Shown piece after piece: positions 1 to 8,271 of a DNA stretch of 64,000 nt. The notes below the pieces were generated by a model that was not told where the DNA came from, ran no database searches, and saw nothing but the letters and a program-made list of their open reading frames with translations. The stretch is taken from positions 372,001 through 436,000 of the forward strand of contig JBBCGR010000003.1 in assembly GCA_037201625.1 (NCBI GenBank), in the 5' to 3' direction. The position numbers and the translations under genes were made by a program. Position 1 is the first letter of the stretch. The number at the start of each line of letters is the position of its first letter. This DNA comes from JAMXLO01 sp037201625. GTDB taxonomy: Bacteria; Pseudomonadota; Alphaproteobacteria; Acetobacterales; Acetobacteraceae.

Positions 1-1
1 G

Positions 2-328
2 GGCGAGTTCAACCCGGCGATCCTGGACGGCAAGTGCACCAAGGGCATCACGCCGCCAAAATCCAACTGGGCGCTGCCGATCGACGAGCCGCCGTTCCAT
101 GGCTACGCGGTGACCTGCGGCATCACGTTCAGCTTCGGCGGCCTGAAGATTACCACCGAGGGTGAGGTGGAGGACACCACCGGCCGCGTCATCCCTGGCC
201 TGTTCGCCGGTGGCGAACTGGTGGGCGGCATCTTCTATCAGAACTACCTGGGCGGCGCCGGCCTCATGTCAGGCTCGGTGTTCGGCCGGATCGCCGGCCG
301 TTCCGCCGGCGGCTACGCCAAGGGGTAG
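2..328 (+). CDS. tcuA: FAD-dependent tricarballylate dehydrogenase-like protein, C-terminal fragment
   Basis: This is the last 108 codons of a flavoprotein whose start lies before the window. The visible part is the C-terminal end of the fumarate reductase/succinate dehydrogenase flavoprotein fold: PPKSNWALPIDEPPF, then YAVTCGITFSFGGLKI, then the FAD-contacting stretch IPGLFAGGELVGGIF with YLGGAGLMSG. The order and wording match TcuA, the soluble FAD enzyme that oxidises tricarballylate to cis-aconitate. Family membership is clear. The exact substrate is inferred, because related KstD-like and fumarate-reductase-like enzymes share the same tail and the N-terminal half is not visible. It ends in TAG and is followed by a strong hairpin shared with the convergent gene. 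Confidence 0.75.
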   Translation, partial: GEFNPAILDGKCTKGITPPKSNWALPIDEPPFHGYAVTCGITFSFGGLKITTEGEVEDTTGRVIPGLFAGGELVGGIFYQNYLGGAGLMSGSVFGRIAGRSAGGYAKG

Positions 329-332
329 GTAA

Positions 333-363
333 ACGGCGGGCCGGCCGTGCGCCGGCCCGCCGT
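333..363. terminator. Strong GC-rich hairpin between convergent genes
   Basis: A perfect 13-bp inverted repeat (ACGGCGGGCCGGC and its complement) with a 5-base loop CGTGC fills the gap between the two convergent stop codons. There is no U-tract on either side. It looks like a bidirectional terminator or mRNA 3'-end protector rather than a textbook intrinsic terminator. Confidence 0.6.
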
Positions 364-372
364 CTGCTACGA

Positions 373-855
373 TCAGCGGGTCACCGACCCGCCGGTGCCC
401 GTCTGCGGCATGGTGCCATCCGGGCTGGTGGTCAGGGGCGGATTGTAGTTGCTGCCATAGCGCTGGCTGTCCGGCGCCTGCTGGGCGGTGTCCGGACTGG
501 TGCCCAGGTTCATCGCCGACAGGGTGGCCTGGTCGAGTTGTCCGCTCGCGGTCAGGTTGTGCTGCTGCTGGTAGCCGCGCACCGCCGACTGGGTCCGCGG
601 ACCCCACACGCCGTCGACATGCCCGCGATACAGGCCGTTCTGCTGCAGCGTCTGCTGCACGCTGCGGATCATTTCGGGCGTGAGCGGCGGCGCGACCGCC
701 GGGACAGGGGCAGGGGCCGCGGCGGCATAGCTGGGGCCGGCGCTGGTGGTGCGACTGGTCCGGCTGCTGTCGTCACCGCCGAACATCGAGCAGGCGGGAA
801 GGGCGACGACGCCGGCCAAAGCCAGCAGCCGTGCGAGTGTACGAACCTGGGTCAT
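373..855 (-). CDS. Peptidoglycan-binding domain lipoprotein
   Basis: The 160-residue product is probably an envelope protein. It starts with a signal peptide ending in VVALPAC, a lipobox-like site, so it may be lipid-anchored. A low-complexity Ala/Pro/Ser linker follows, then one PG_binding_1 (three-helix) domain at about residues 55-115 with the typical GLYRGHVDGVWGPRTQSAV core. The last 40 residues are a Gly/Pro/Thr-rich tail. The ATG at 855 was chosen because GAGGAG lies 6 bases upstream; an ATG eight codons earlier has no such site. The protein has no hydrolase domain, so it probably tethers to or senses the cell wall. It is convergent with the flavoprotein gene and follows the large glycosyltransferase gene on the same strand. 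Confidence 0.8.
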   Translation of the reverse strand: MTQVRTLARLLALAGVVALPACSMFGGDDSSRTSRTTSAGPSYAAAAPAPVPAVAPPLTPEMIRSVQQTLQQNGLYRGHVDGVWGPRTQSAVRGYQQQHNLTASGQLDQATLSAMNLGTSPDTAQQAPDSQRYGSNYNPPLTTSPDGTMPQTGTGGSVTR

Positions 856-933
856 CAGTGTCTCCTCGGGCATTGGCAAGGAGAACCACTGCCGCGGCGG
901 CCGGTTCCGCCCGGGAACCGAATTGTGATGGCC

Positions 934-3900
934 CTATCCGGCCGGCACCGCTTCCCGCTCAGATCGTTCCCGGCTCGGCACAAGCTCCAGCCAGGCGGCG
1001 CGACGAGCAGACGCCTGGGCTGCCAGGGTCCCCGCCATGAACGCGGCCTGCGCCGCTTCGCCAAGGCGCCGCCGCGTACCGGCATCGCGCACGAGATTCG
1101 CCAATGCAACGAACCAGGCGTTCTCATCGTCGGGCAACAGCATCCCGCCGCGGCCGTCGGCCAGGCTGCCCCGGTACACGGGCCGGTCGGAGGCCAGGAC
1201 CGGCAGTCCGATGGCCGCGTAGTCGAGCGTCTTGATCGAGGATTTGCCGCGGTTGAACGGCGTGTCCGCCAGCGGTGCGATGCCGATGTCCCAGTGCTGC
1301 TGCGTGATCCAGTTCACGAAGCCGGGGTACGACGCGGAGGCGTGGACCGGCATGCCGACGCGGGTGATCCAGGAGGGCAGTTCGGGGCGGCTGCTCACAC
1401 CCAGGAGTTCGACCGACACGTGCTCGGCGAACACCGACTTCAGCCGGGCGAGCGCGCCCTCGACGAGGGCAAAATCGCCGTCATGGGTGGCGGTGCCCAT
1501 GAACAGGATCCGCACTGGTCCGTGCCGCCGCGGTGGCCGCGGACCGGCGTGCCAGATCCGCTCGTCCAGCCCGTTCTCGACGACGCGTACGTCGTCGCGG
1601 ATATCGCCCAGAGACGCGGCGAGGGCCGGCGTCGACGCCCATACTGCGCTCGCACCACGCAGCATGCGCGACACGACCCGGCCCTTCGGCCGCAGCAACT
1701 CGGCGTCCGGATGATCGCGCGGGATGCGCCGCAGGTCATCGTCCAGGTCGTAGAGCAGCGCCATGCCCTGCTCGCGGCAATGGCGGATCAGCGCATCCGC
1801 GGCCTCGAGTTCCTCGACCGCATAGCGCTGCGTCACCACGATATCGGCGCGGTAATTGAGCGCATCCTCGGCATCGGCGAGCACGATATCGAAATCGCCG
1901 CCGATCGCCGGATGATCGAGCGGCTGGAGCAGGCGGATATAGGCGCACGGCGTGAGCGGCCCGGTGGTGAATCGCTCCGGTATCACCACCACGCTGACGC
2001 GACCGGGGCGCCGCAGGTCCACCTTCTGCCGGGCGCTCCGCACGCTGTCCGTACGGACGTAGCGGCCGGCGTAATAATCCGCCACCGGCGTGCGAGGCTT
2101 CGACGGCAGCGGCTTGCGCTGGCGCAACAATTCGTCACGCACCGTGGCGAACACCGACAGCCAGTCCTGCGCGGGTGCCTCGGGATCGACCAGCCAGGTC
2201 AGCGGCCGGTCCGCCAGCCGCTCGGGAAACGCGCCGATCCTGGTGGCAACGATCGGCAGGCCGGCGGCGATCGCGGCGCTCAGCGTATAGCTGTAGGTCT
2301 CCGGCCATTGCGCCGGAAACCACACGACATGCGGCCGCAGTTTGGCGAGCAGCCCCGGCAGCTCCGCCTCCTTGTACTCGCCCGTCGCGCTGATCCGTTT
2401 CGCCAGCGGCTCGGGCAGATCCTGCTCGGCGTAGCCAATGAGCTGGATGGACAACTCGGCCGGACTGGCGAGCGAGGCGACCGACAGGACGGTGACGGCG
2501 CCCTTCTGCCCGGCCAGCACACCTATCACCGCGACACGAAGCGGCCGGCCCTTCGTCACGCTCGCCGGTGCCAGCTTCCACGGTTCGGCGGGTACCGGTT
2601 CGTGCGGCACCACGACCGCCCGGCCGTCGAAGCCATAGCGCGCCAGGCGTGTCCGTACATCCTCGCTGGGACAGATGACGCGGTCCGCCTCGATGAACTG
2701 CCAGGCATTGGCGCGCCGCCACGAGACGATGTCGCGCGAGCTATAGCTCGGGCGATCGGCGATGCAGGCGTTGCAGCCGGCGATGTCGGGTTCGCCGCAA
2801 TAGGCACCCTGCAGCCACGGCAGCAGGTTCACCTGCGGACAGATGGCGAAATAGTCATGCACGGTGACGTCGAACGGCACGCCGAGCCGATGCACCAGGG
2901 CGCGTACGTCGACGTCCATGCTCATCAGGTGGTGGATGTGGGCGCGAGTGACCCCGGCCGATTGCAGCACCATCACCAGGTCGCCGGTGCGGTCGGCCGG
3001 CAGCGCGAGTTCGGGGTGGCCCGGCAGCGCCGGCACCGAGAGTGCGGCACCGCGGGCAGTGGATTCCAGCAGCAGGCAGTTCGCCTCGCCGGCGGTGCGC
3101 GCGACGAGATCGAGGATGTGCCGGCGCACACCGCCGCCCAGATCATGCGTCAGCATCAGGATCGTCGGGCGGCCGGACCGGCGGAACAGTTCCATGGTGA
3201 CCGCGAAACGGCACGGTCCCGCGGCGTCCAGCTTCACGTGCTGCGCGACCGATCGTGCGTAGTGCGGATAGCGCTCGCGCAGCGTCGCCATGCCGCGCTG
3301 CGCGGCAGGCCCCGCGCTCGCACCGAAGCTGACGGAGCCTTCATGGTAGACGAACGTGTCGCATGCCAGCAGGTGGCGCCAGCCGCGTGCGCTGGCACGC
3401 AGGCAGAAATCGTTCTCCTCGCCATAGCCGCGGCCGAATGTCTCGACATCGAACAGGCCGACATCGGCCAGCGCGGCGCGTCGTATATACATGCAGAAAC
3501 CGACCGTGGTCGGCAGGTCGACGCTGCGGCCGGCATTGGCGGCCAGGCAGGCAGCGTCGAGCGCGGCAGCGTCCAGGCCGAACGCCGGCGGCCCGCCTGC
3601 AATGCGCGGATAGCCGCAGATCGTCGCGTTGTTGGAGAACGGCGACACCGAGGCGACGCGCGGGATGGCATAGGCGTGGCCGGCGAGACGGCTGACCCAG
3701 CCGCGCGCGACCTCGGTATCGCTGTTGAGCAGCGCGACGTCGTTCGACCCGGCCGCCTCGATGCCGATATTGACCGAGGCGACGAAGCCCATGTTGCTGC
3801 GGTTGCGCACCAATGTGATCTGTCCGGCGGCGGCCAGCCGGTCCAGCCAGGCCGACAGTTTCGGCTCCGGCGACTGATCGTCGACCGCGATCACGCGCCC

Positions 3901-4452
3901 CGCCGGCCGGTCGGGATCGGCCAGCACCGAGTTGATGCAGCGCCGGGTCTGCGCCAGCCCGCGATAGACCGGAATGACGATGTCGACGGTGATGCCCTCG
4001 GGTGCGACCGGGGCTGCGGCGTAGCTCGGCAGCCAGTCGCGGATTGCGACCGGCTTCTCGGTCAGCCATGCGCGCGCGACGCCGAACAGCAGGTGGTACA
4101 GCAGCGGATTGGCTGCCGCCTCGGGATGCTGGTCGACGTAGTAGGCCGCATCGAAACGCGGATGCGGATTGCGCAGTTCCGCCGCGCCCATCTGAAGATA
4201 GTGGAGCAGCGGATGCTGGCCTGAATTGGCCACGTCCGGGTAGTGCGCCAGATACCAGGCACTGTCGAAGAACCGGTTCGGATCACGCCCCTCGGCCGCG
4301 CCGTAATGCACGAAATGGTGCAATGGCTCGCCGCCCGAGGCGGCAACGTCCGGGTAGCGTGACTGATACCACTCCGCATCGAAGAAGCCGCCGAGCGCCT
4401 CGCCCAGATCGGCAAGCGATGTCAGCTCCGGTGACTCGGGAGGAATCGGCAT
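934..4452 (-). CDS. Multidomain glycosyltransferase (GT2 plus two GT4-like domains)
   Basis: The 1172-residue protein has three parts. Residues 22-130 hold three copies of a motif built on FDxxWYLxxYPDVAxSG followed by PLxHYxxxGAxEGRxP, an N-terminal repeat seen in large surface-glycan transferases. Residues about 155-375 form a GT2 (GT-A) domain with PVYRG, the nucleotide-sugar DDQS, the metal-site NSDTEV near 245 and the late motif GYGEENDFCLRA. From about 400 to the end are two GT-B/GT4-like modules; the last contains YDLDDDLRRIPRDH and the donor-side AIGLPVLASDRPVYRG. It probably adds several sugars to a cell-surface polysaccharide or glycoprotein at the inner membrane face. It is divergent from the GT92-like pair. 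The acceptor and linkage cannot be read from sequence. Confidence 0.85.
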   Translation of the reverse strand: MPIPPESPELTSLADLGEALGGFFDAEWYQSRYPDVAASGGEPLHHFVHYGAAEGRDPNRFFDSAWYLAHYPDVANSGQHPLLHYLQMGAAELRNPHPRFDAAYYVDQHPEAAANPLLYHLLFGVARAWLTEKPVAIRDWLPSYAAAPVAPEGITVDIVIPVYRGLAQTRRCINSVLADPDRPAGRVIAVDDQSPEPKLSAWLDRLAAAGQITLVRNRSNMGFVASVNIGIEAAGSNDVALLNSDTEVARGWVSRLAGHAYAIPRVASVSPFSNNATICGYPRIAGGPPAFGLDAAALDAACLAANAGRSVDLPTTVGFCMYIRRAALADVGLFDVETFGRGYGEENDFCLRASARGWRHLLACDTFVYHEGSVSFGASAGPAAQRGMATLRERYPHYARSVAQHVKLDAAGPCRFAVTMELFRRSGRPTILMLTHDLGGGVRRHILDLVARTAGEANCLLLESTARGAALSVPALPGHPELALPADRTGDLVMVLQSAGVTRAHIHHLMSMDVDVRALVHRLGVPFDVTVHDYFAICPQVNLLPWLQGAYCGEPDIAGCNACIADRPSYSSRDIVSWRRANAWQFIEADRVICPSEDVRTRLARYGFDGRAVVVPHEPVPAEPWKLAPASVTKGRPLRVAVIGVLAGQKGAVTVLSVASLASPAELSIQLIGYAEQDLPEPLAKRISATGEYKEAELPGLLAKLRPHVVWFPAQWPETYSYTLSAAIAAGLPIVATRIGAFPERLADRPLTWLVDPEAPAQDWLSVFATVRDELLRQRKPLPSKPRTPVADYYAGRYVRTDSVRSARQKVDLRRPGRVSVVVIPERFTTGPLTPCAYIRLLQPLDHPAIGGDFDIVLADAEDALNYRADIVVTQRYAVEELEAADALIRHCREQGMALLYDLDDDLRRIPRDHPDAELLRPKGRVVSRMLRGASAVWASTPALAASLGDIRDDVRVVENGLDERIWHAGPRPPRRHGPVRILFMGTATHDGDFALVEGALARLKSVFAEHVSVELLGVSSRPELPSWITRVGMPVHASASYPGFVNWITQQHWDIGIAPLADTPFNRGKSSIKTLDYAAIGLPVLASDRPVYRGSLADGRGGMLLPDDENAWFVALANLVRDAGTRRRLGEAAQAAFMAGTLAAQASARRAAWLELVPSRERSEREAVPAG

Positions 4453-4608
4453 TCAGGTCAGTGTCCTGTCAGGCCCGCTGGGAAGGTCGACGTGGAGTAT
4501 GCTTGCGGTCGCGCTTCCCGCAGAAAGCCATCCGTGTCAAGGCACCCACTTCTGTCGTCGCACGCTTCGTGGTTCTGTCGGCGCCGCAGCCACTGCGGAG
4601 CATGAATA

Positions 4609-5397
4609 ATGGACAAGATCGCAATCTGCGCGATCTTCAAGGATGAGGCGCCCTATCTGCTGGAATGGCTCGCGTTCCATCGGATGATCGGCGTCGATCT
4701 ATTCGTGCTTTATGACAATGGCAGCACGGATGGCGGTGCCGATATCGTCCGCCGCTCCAGTTTTGCCAAGAATGTCACGCTGCTCGATTGGGCGGAGCGT
4801 CCCGGCCAACTTTCCGCCTACAACCATTTCCGGATCAATCACGCCGCTCGTTTCACCTGGGCCGGCTTCATCGACATCGATGAGTTCCTCATGCCGCTGG
4901 CCGGCAGCTCGATCCGTGAGATCCTGATGCGCCGCGCCTATGCGCCCTATGCGCAGATCCTGCTGCAATGGCTGGTGTTCGGCCCGTCAGGCCACGAGGC
5001 GCGGCCCGGCGGCCTCGTGATCGAGAATTACACCCGGCGCCTGCCGGAATCGGCCGAGGCCAGCCGGCACATCAAGGCGATCGTGCGGACCGGGCAGATG
5101 CGCGGGATGGACTACACGCCGCATGCTGCCGAGTGCACGGGGCCGGCGTGCAACACGCGTGGCGAGCAGGTGCTGCCCTATGCGATCCAGCCGACGGAAT
5201 GCCACGACGTCATGGTCGTGTACCACTACTTCACCAAGTCGCGGCAGGACTGGGAATTCAAGCGCCGGCGTGGCCGCGGGGATTCGCTGGAACCCTACCA
5301 GGAACGCGTGTTCGCCGACGTGGCGGGAGAGGCGCTGGTGGAGGATACGCGGGCGCTGCGTTTCGTCCCGCGGCTGAGGGCCTTGCTCCGGGGCTGA
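4609..5397 (+). CDS. Glycosyltransferase, GT92/GT2-like (first tandem copy)
   Basis: The 262-residue single-domain glycosyltransferase begins with AICAIFKDEAPYLLEWLAFH, the signature start of the GT92-like (DUF23-type) branch of the GT-A fold. The metal-binding DIDEF motif is at residues 89-93, and a conserved HYFTKS element lies near the C terminus. No membrane segment is visible, so it should act in the cytosol on a lipid-linked or nucleotide-sugar substrate. It is followed after 60 bases by a paralogue of exactly the same length and order of motifs, so a local duplication is likely. The start agrees with the paralogue. A surface-glycan role is inferred from the neighbouring multidomain transferase. 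Confidence 0.85.
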   Translation: MDKIAICAIFKDEAPYLLEWLAFHRMIGVDLFVLYDNGSTDGGADIVRRSSFAKNVTLLDWAERPGQLSAYNHFRINHAARFTWAGFIDIDEFLMPLAGSSIREILMRRAYAPYAQILLQWLVFGPSGHEARPGGLVIENYTRRLPESAEASRHIKAIVRTGQMRGMDYTPHAAECTGPACNTRGEQVLPYAIQPTECHDVMVVYHYFTKSRQDWEFKRRRGRGDSLEPYQERVFADVAGEALVEDTRALRFVPRLRALLRG

Positions 5398-5457
5398 GCG
5401 GCACTGGACAAGCGGCGTCAGGTGCGCTTTTGGAACATGCCTGCGGAGTGGAGGCTG

Positions 5458-6246
5458 ATGGACAAGATCGCCGTCTGTGCGATTTTCAAGGACGAGGCGC
5501 CGTACCTGCTGGAATGGATCGCCTTCCACCGGATGATCGGCGTGGACCTGTTCGTGCTGTACGACAACGGCAGCACGGATGGCGGCGCGGACCTCATCCG
5601 CCGCTCGAGCTTCGCCCGCAACGTGACCCTGATCGAATGGACCGACCGGCCGGGCCAGATCTCGGCGTACCGGCATTTCCATGCCAGCCACGCCGGCAAC
5701 TTCACCTGGGTCGCGTTCATCGACCTCGACGAGTTCATCATGCCGGTCAGCGGCAACTCGATCCGCGACATCCTGTTGCGCAGGGTCTACGAACCCTACG
5801 CGGACATCCTGCTGAACTGGCAGATCTTCGGCCCCTCGGGCCATACGACGCGCCCGCCCGGGCTGGTCATCGAGAACTTCACCTTGCGTTTCCCGGCCGA
5901 CGCGGAGGCCAACCGGCACGTCAAGTCGCTGGTGCGCACCAAGGACCTGATCGGCATCGGCAGCACGCCGCATATCTTCGACTGCGCGCGCCCCACCTGC
6001 AACGCGCGCGGCGAGACCGTGATGTCGCACGCCATGCAGCCGGCGGTCTGCCACGATGTGATGGTGATCAACCACTACTTCACCAAGTCGGCCGAGGAGT
6101 GGAGCTTCAAGCGTCAGCGTGGCCGCGGTGACTCGCTCGATCCGTACGGCGATCGGGTGTTCGCCGACGTCCTGGGCCAGGCCACGGTCGAGGACACGGG
6201 CGCCCTGCGCTTCGTGCCAAGGCTGCGCGCCCTGCTCGGCACCTGA
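5458..6246 (+). CDS. Glycosyltransferase, GT92/GT2-like (second tandem copy)
   Basis: This paralogue of the preceding gene is also 262 residues. It shares KDEAPYLLEW, YDNGSTDGGAD, the metal motif DLDEF, and the HYFTKS and KRxRGRGDSL elements near the C terminus. The ATG at 5458 is preferred over one 12 codons upstream because the protein then aligns end to end with copy one and GGAGTGGAGG lies just upstream. The copies differ at many positions, so the duplication is not recent and the two enzymes may use different acceptors. The TGA stop is directly followed by the stop codon of the convergent GT2 gene, with no intergenic base between them. Confidence 0.85.
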   Translation: MDKIAVCAIFKDEAPYLLEWIAFHRMIGVDLFVLYDNGSTDGGADLIRRSSFARNVTLIEWTDRPGQISAYRHFHASHAGNFTWVAFIDLDEFIMPVSGNSIRDILLRRVYEPYADILLNWQIFGPSGHTTRPPGLVIENFTLRFPADAEANRHVKSLVRTKDLIGIGSTPHIFDCARPTCNARGETVMSHAMQPAVCHDVMVINHYFTKSAEEWSFKRQRGRGDSLDPYGDRVFADVLGQATVEDTGALRFVPRLRALLGT

Positions 6247-7020
6247 TCAGCCCGGCCCCACCGCCGCCGCCATCTCGGCGCGGAACTGCGTCAGTTCCTC
6301 ATCGTCGCGCCACGGCATCCGGTAGGCCTCGTCGAACAGCAGGTTGCGGCACATCAGCCAGTTGCGGTGGCGGTCCGCCGGGTCGGAGAAGCTGTGCTCC
6401 GCCCGCACGGTGATGCTGCTCTTCAGCAGCTTGTAGATCGGCCTGACCTCGCCCTCGACATCCTCGTGGCTGCCGCCGTAGCCGACCCGCAGCAGGCGGC
6501 GGGTATGCTCCACATGCTCCTGGCCGTAGCCGCGGAACCGGCTGTCGAAATAGCCCGCGTAGAGCAGCGCCATGCGCGAGAAACTGCTGCATTGGGCGGT
6601 GACGTCCAGGCTGATGCAGGGGTCCTCGACCGTCCCGGCACCGCGCAGGATGCTTGCCTGCAGCCAGGGCGCGGCGAAGTTGGCATGACCCCAGCGCAGC
6701 GCCGCGGCCACCCAGGCCTGCTCCCAGCCATCCTCGGTCGGCGAGGAATCGTCCTCCAGCAGGATCACCGCATCGCACTGCGCGACGGCGCTCAGCAGGT
6801 ACAGCGCCCGGTTCTTGTTCCAGGCGATGCCCATGTTGCGGCCGGTGACCAGGGTGATGTTCTGTGCCCGCATCGCCTCCTGGGTGCCGTCGGTGGAGCC
6901 ATCGTCGGCCACCGCGATCAGGCACGGCGACCTTGTATGCGCCCGCACCCGCTCCACAGTCTCCAGCAGCACATCCTTGCGGTTGTAGGTGATGATGCCG
7001 ATTCCGACGCGGATCGCCAT
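6247..7020 (-). CDS. Family 2 glycosyltransferase
   Basis: The 257-residue GT-A enzyme opens with GIGIITYNRKDVLLETV, has the nucleotide-sugar DDGSTDGT motif near residue 40 and the metal-site LEDDSSP near 90, and is of normal length for a single catalytic domain. No transmembrane segment is seen. AAGGA precedes the ATG at a suitable distance. It is convergent with the GT92-like pair with zero intergenic bases. It probably belongs to the same surface-glycan locus, and the sugar is unknown. Confidence 0.8.
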   Translation of the reverse strand: MAIRVGIGIITYNRKDVLLETVERVRAHTRSPCLIAVADDGSTDGTQEAMRAQNITLVTGRNMGIAWNKNRALYLLSAVAQCDAVILLEDDSSPTEDGWEQAWVAAALRWGHANFAAPWLQASILRGAGTVEDPCISLDVTAQCSSFSRMALLYAGYFDSRFRGYGQEHVEHTRRLLRVGYGGSHEDVEGEVRPIYKLLKSSITVRAEHSFSDPADRHRNWLMCRNLLFDEAYRMPWRDDEELTQFRAEMAAAVGPG

Positions 7021-7065
7021 GGCAGTCCTTCATCCGTCGCGTCCCGGGCTTCTAGCAATCCCGCT

Positions 7066-7113
7066 CGGCCAGGAGAAGCGCCCGGCCAGGAGAGGCGGCA
7101 GCCTGGAGAAGCG
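7066..7113. repeat. Three short imperfect direct repeats
   Basis: The 111-base gap between the GT2 start and the chromate transporter stop holds three near-copies of GCCAGGAGAAGCG, beginning at about 7068, 7085 and 7101 (period 16-17). The middle copy has one change, and the third has a T for an A. No function is evident. Confidence 0.5.
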
Positions 7114-7131
7114 TACCGTCGAAGCGCGCGG

Positions 7132-7653
7132 CTAGCCCGCGACCAGCATCATGAGCACGGCGCACGCGCCCATCACCATCAGCGGATGCGCCCGGGTCAG
7201 CGTCAGCAGCAGGGTGGTGCCGGCCGTGACGCCGTAGCCCGCGAGGTCGTGCTCGGTGCTGCGCGCCAGCGCGATGCCGCTGGCGATCGTGAGGCCGATC
7301 GTGACCGGTGCCAGCGCCTGCTCCAGCGTCTCGCGCCAAGCGGCGGCGCCGGCCCGGTGCCACAGCCGCACGGTCGCATAGGCGAGCAGCGAGGACGGCC
7401 CGAACATGGCCACCAGCGCCACCAGACCGCCCAGGATGCCGGCCGCCTTCTGGCCGATCAGCACCACGATCAGAGAGCCGGGCGGGATGGCGCGGGACAG
7501 CGCGAACATGTCGAGGAACTCGCGCGCGGTGATCCAGCGGTGCACCTCGACCGCCTGGCGCTGCATGTCCGGCAGCGTCGCCGCGCCGCCGCCGAAGGCG
7601 AGCAGCGACAGCACGCTGAACATGGCGGCAATCTGCAGCAGGGTCCCGGTCAT
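7132..7653 (-). CDS. chrA: Chromate transporter, second half (short-chain CHR)
   Basis: The 173-residue protein carries one CHR domain with about five hydrophobic segments and the family motif FGGGAATLPDMQRQ near the N terminus, followed by ALSRAIPPGSL. Its ATG overlaps the TGA of the upstream half by four bases (ATGA), so the two proteins are translationally coupled. In short-chain CHR systems two such homologous halves with opposite membrane orientation form the transporter. Export of chromate, or of a related oxyanion, is inferred from the family. There is no chrB regulator nearby. Confidence 0.8.
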   Translation of the reverse strand: MTGTLLQIAAMFSVLSLLAFGGGAATLPDMQRQAVEVHRWITAREFLDMFALSRAIPPGSLIVVLIGQKAAGILGGLVALVAMFGPSSLLAYATVRLWHRAGAAAWRETLEQALAPVTIGLTIASGIALARSTEHDLAGYGVTAGTTLLLTLTRAHPLMVMGACAVLMMLVAG

Positions 7654-8213
7654 CGCGCGCGCTCCAGGAGGGTCACCGCCAGGCTGACCGGCAGCATGAC
7701 GACCAGCACCTCGATCAGCGGAATCCGCAAGACGCCGATGCCCACGATGATGGCGGCCGCGACCAGCACCGGGCCGATCCGGCGGAGGTTGTGCTGGCCC
7801 AGCCGCAGGCCGGTCGCGATGTTGAAGCCGATCGCCGCGGCGCCGGCGCCGGCGAGACCGGCATTGATCAGCCTGGCACCCGGCAGGTCGTGCGCGGCAA
7901 AGTAGAACACGCCCAGCGTCAGCAGGATCGCCAGCGGCACCAGCAGCAGCCCGGCCAGCGCGGCAACGGCGCCCGGCACGCCGCGAAGCTGCGTGCCGAT
8001 GATCACCGAAAGATTCACGTTGGTGGCGCCCGGCACCATCTGGCTGAGGCCGTAGCAGACCAGGAACTGCTGGTCGTCGATCCAGCCGCGGCGTTCCACC
8101 AGTTCCCGCCGGATCCAGCCCATCAGGCCGCCGCCGAAACTGGTCGAGCCGATCGTCAGGAAGCTGAGGAACAGCGCGGCAAGGCTGGGCCGCGGGGTGC
8201 TGCGATTCGCCAT
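7650..8213 (-). CDS. chrA: Chromate transporter, first half (short-chain CHR)
   Basis: The 187-residue integral membrane protein has one CHR domain with the hallmark FGGGLMGWIRRELVERRGW near residue 25, then GLSQMVPGATNVNL and several hydrophobic helices. The ATG at 8213 is chosen over a TTG 14 codons upstream because the extra residues are unlike a membrane-protein start. It is the promoter-proximal partner of the overlapping chrA half and is divergent from the aldo/keto reductase gene with only 58 bases between start codons. Regulation is not visible. Confidence 0.8.
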   Translation of the reverse strand: MANRSTPRPSLAALFLSFLTIGSTSFGGGLMGWIRRELVERRGWIDDQQFLVCYGLSQMVPGATNVNLSVIIGTQLRGVPGAVAALAGLLLVPLAILLTLGVFYFAAHDLPGARLINAGLAGAGAAAIGFNIATGLRLGQHNLRRIGPVLVAAAIIVGIGVLRIPLIEVLVVMLPVSLAVTLLERAR

Positions 8214-8271
8214 CCGGTCATTCAACCGCGTCCGGTGTAAGCTCGATACGGGCAATCAGGGGGACAGGGCG

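Noticed and set aside
538..4224. A very long open frame on the + strand opposite the multidomain glycosyltransferase
   Set aside because: It is rich in Arg, Gly and Ala with no domain pattern, typical of the antisense of a GC-rich gene. The - strand frame has clear GT motifs.
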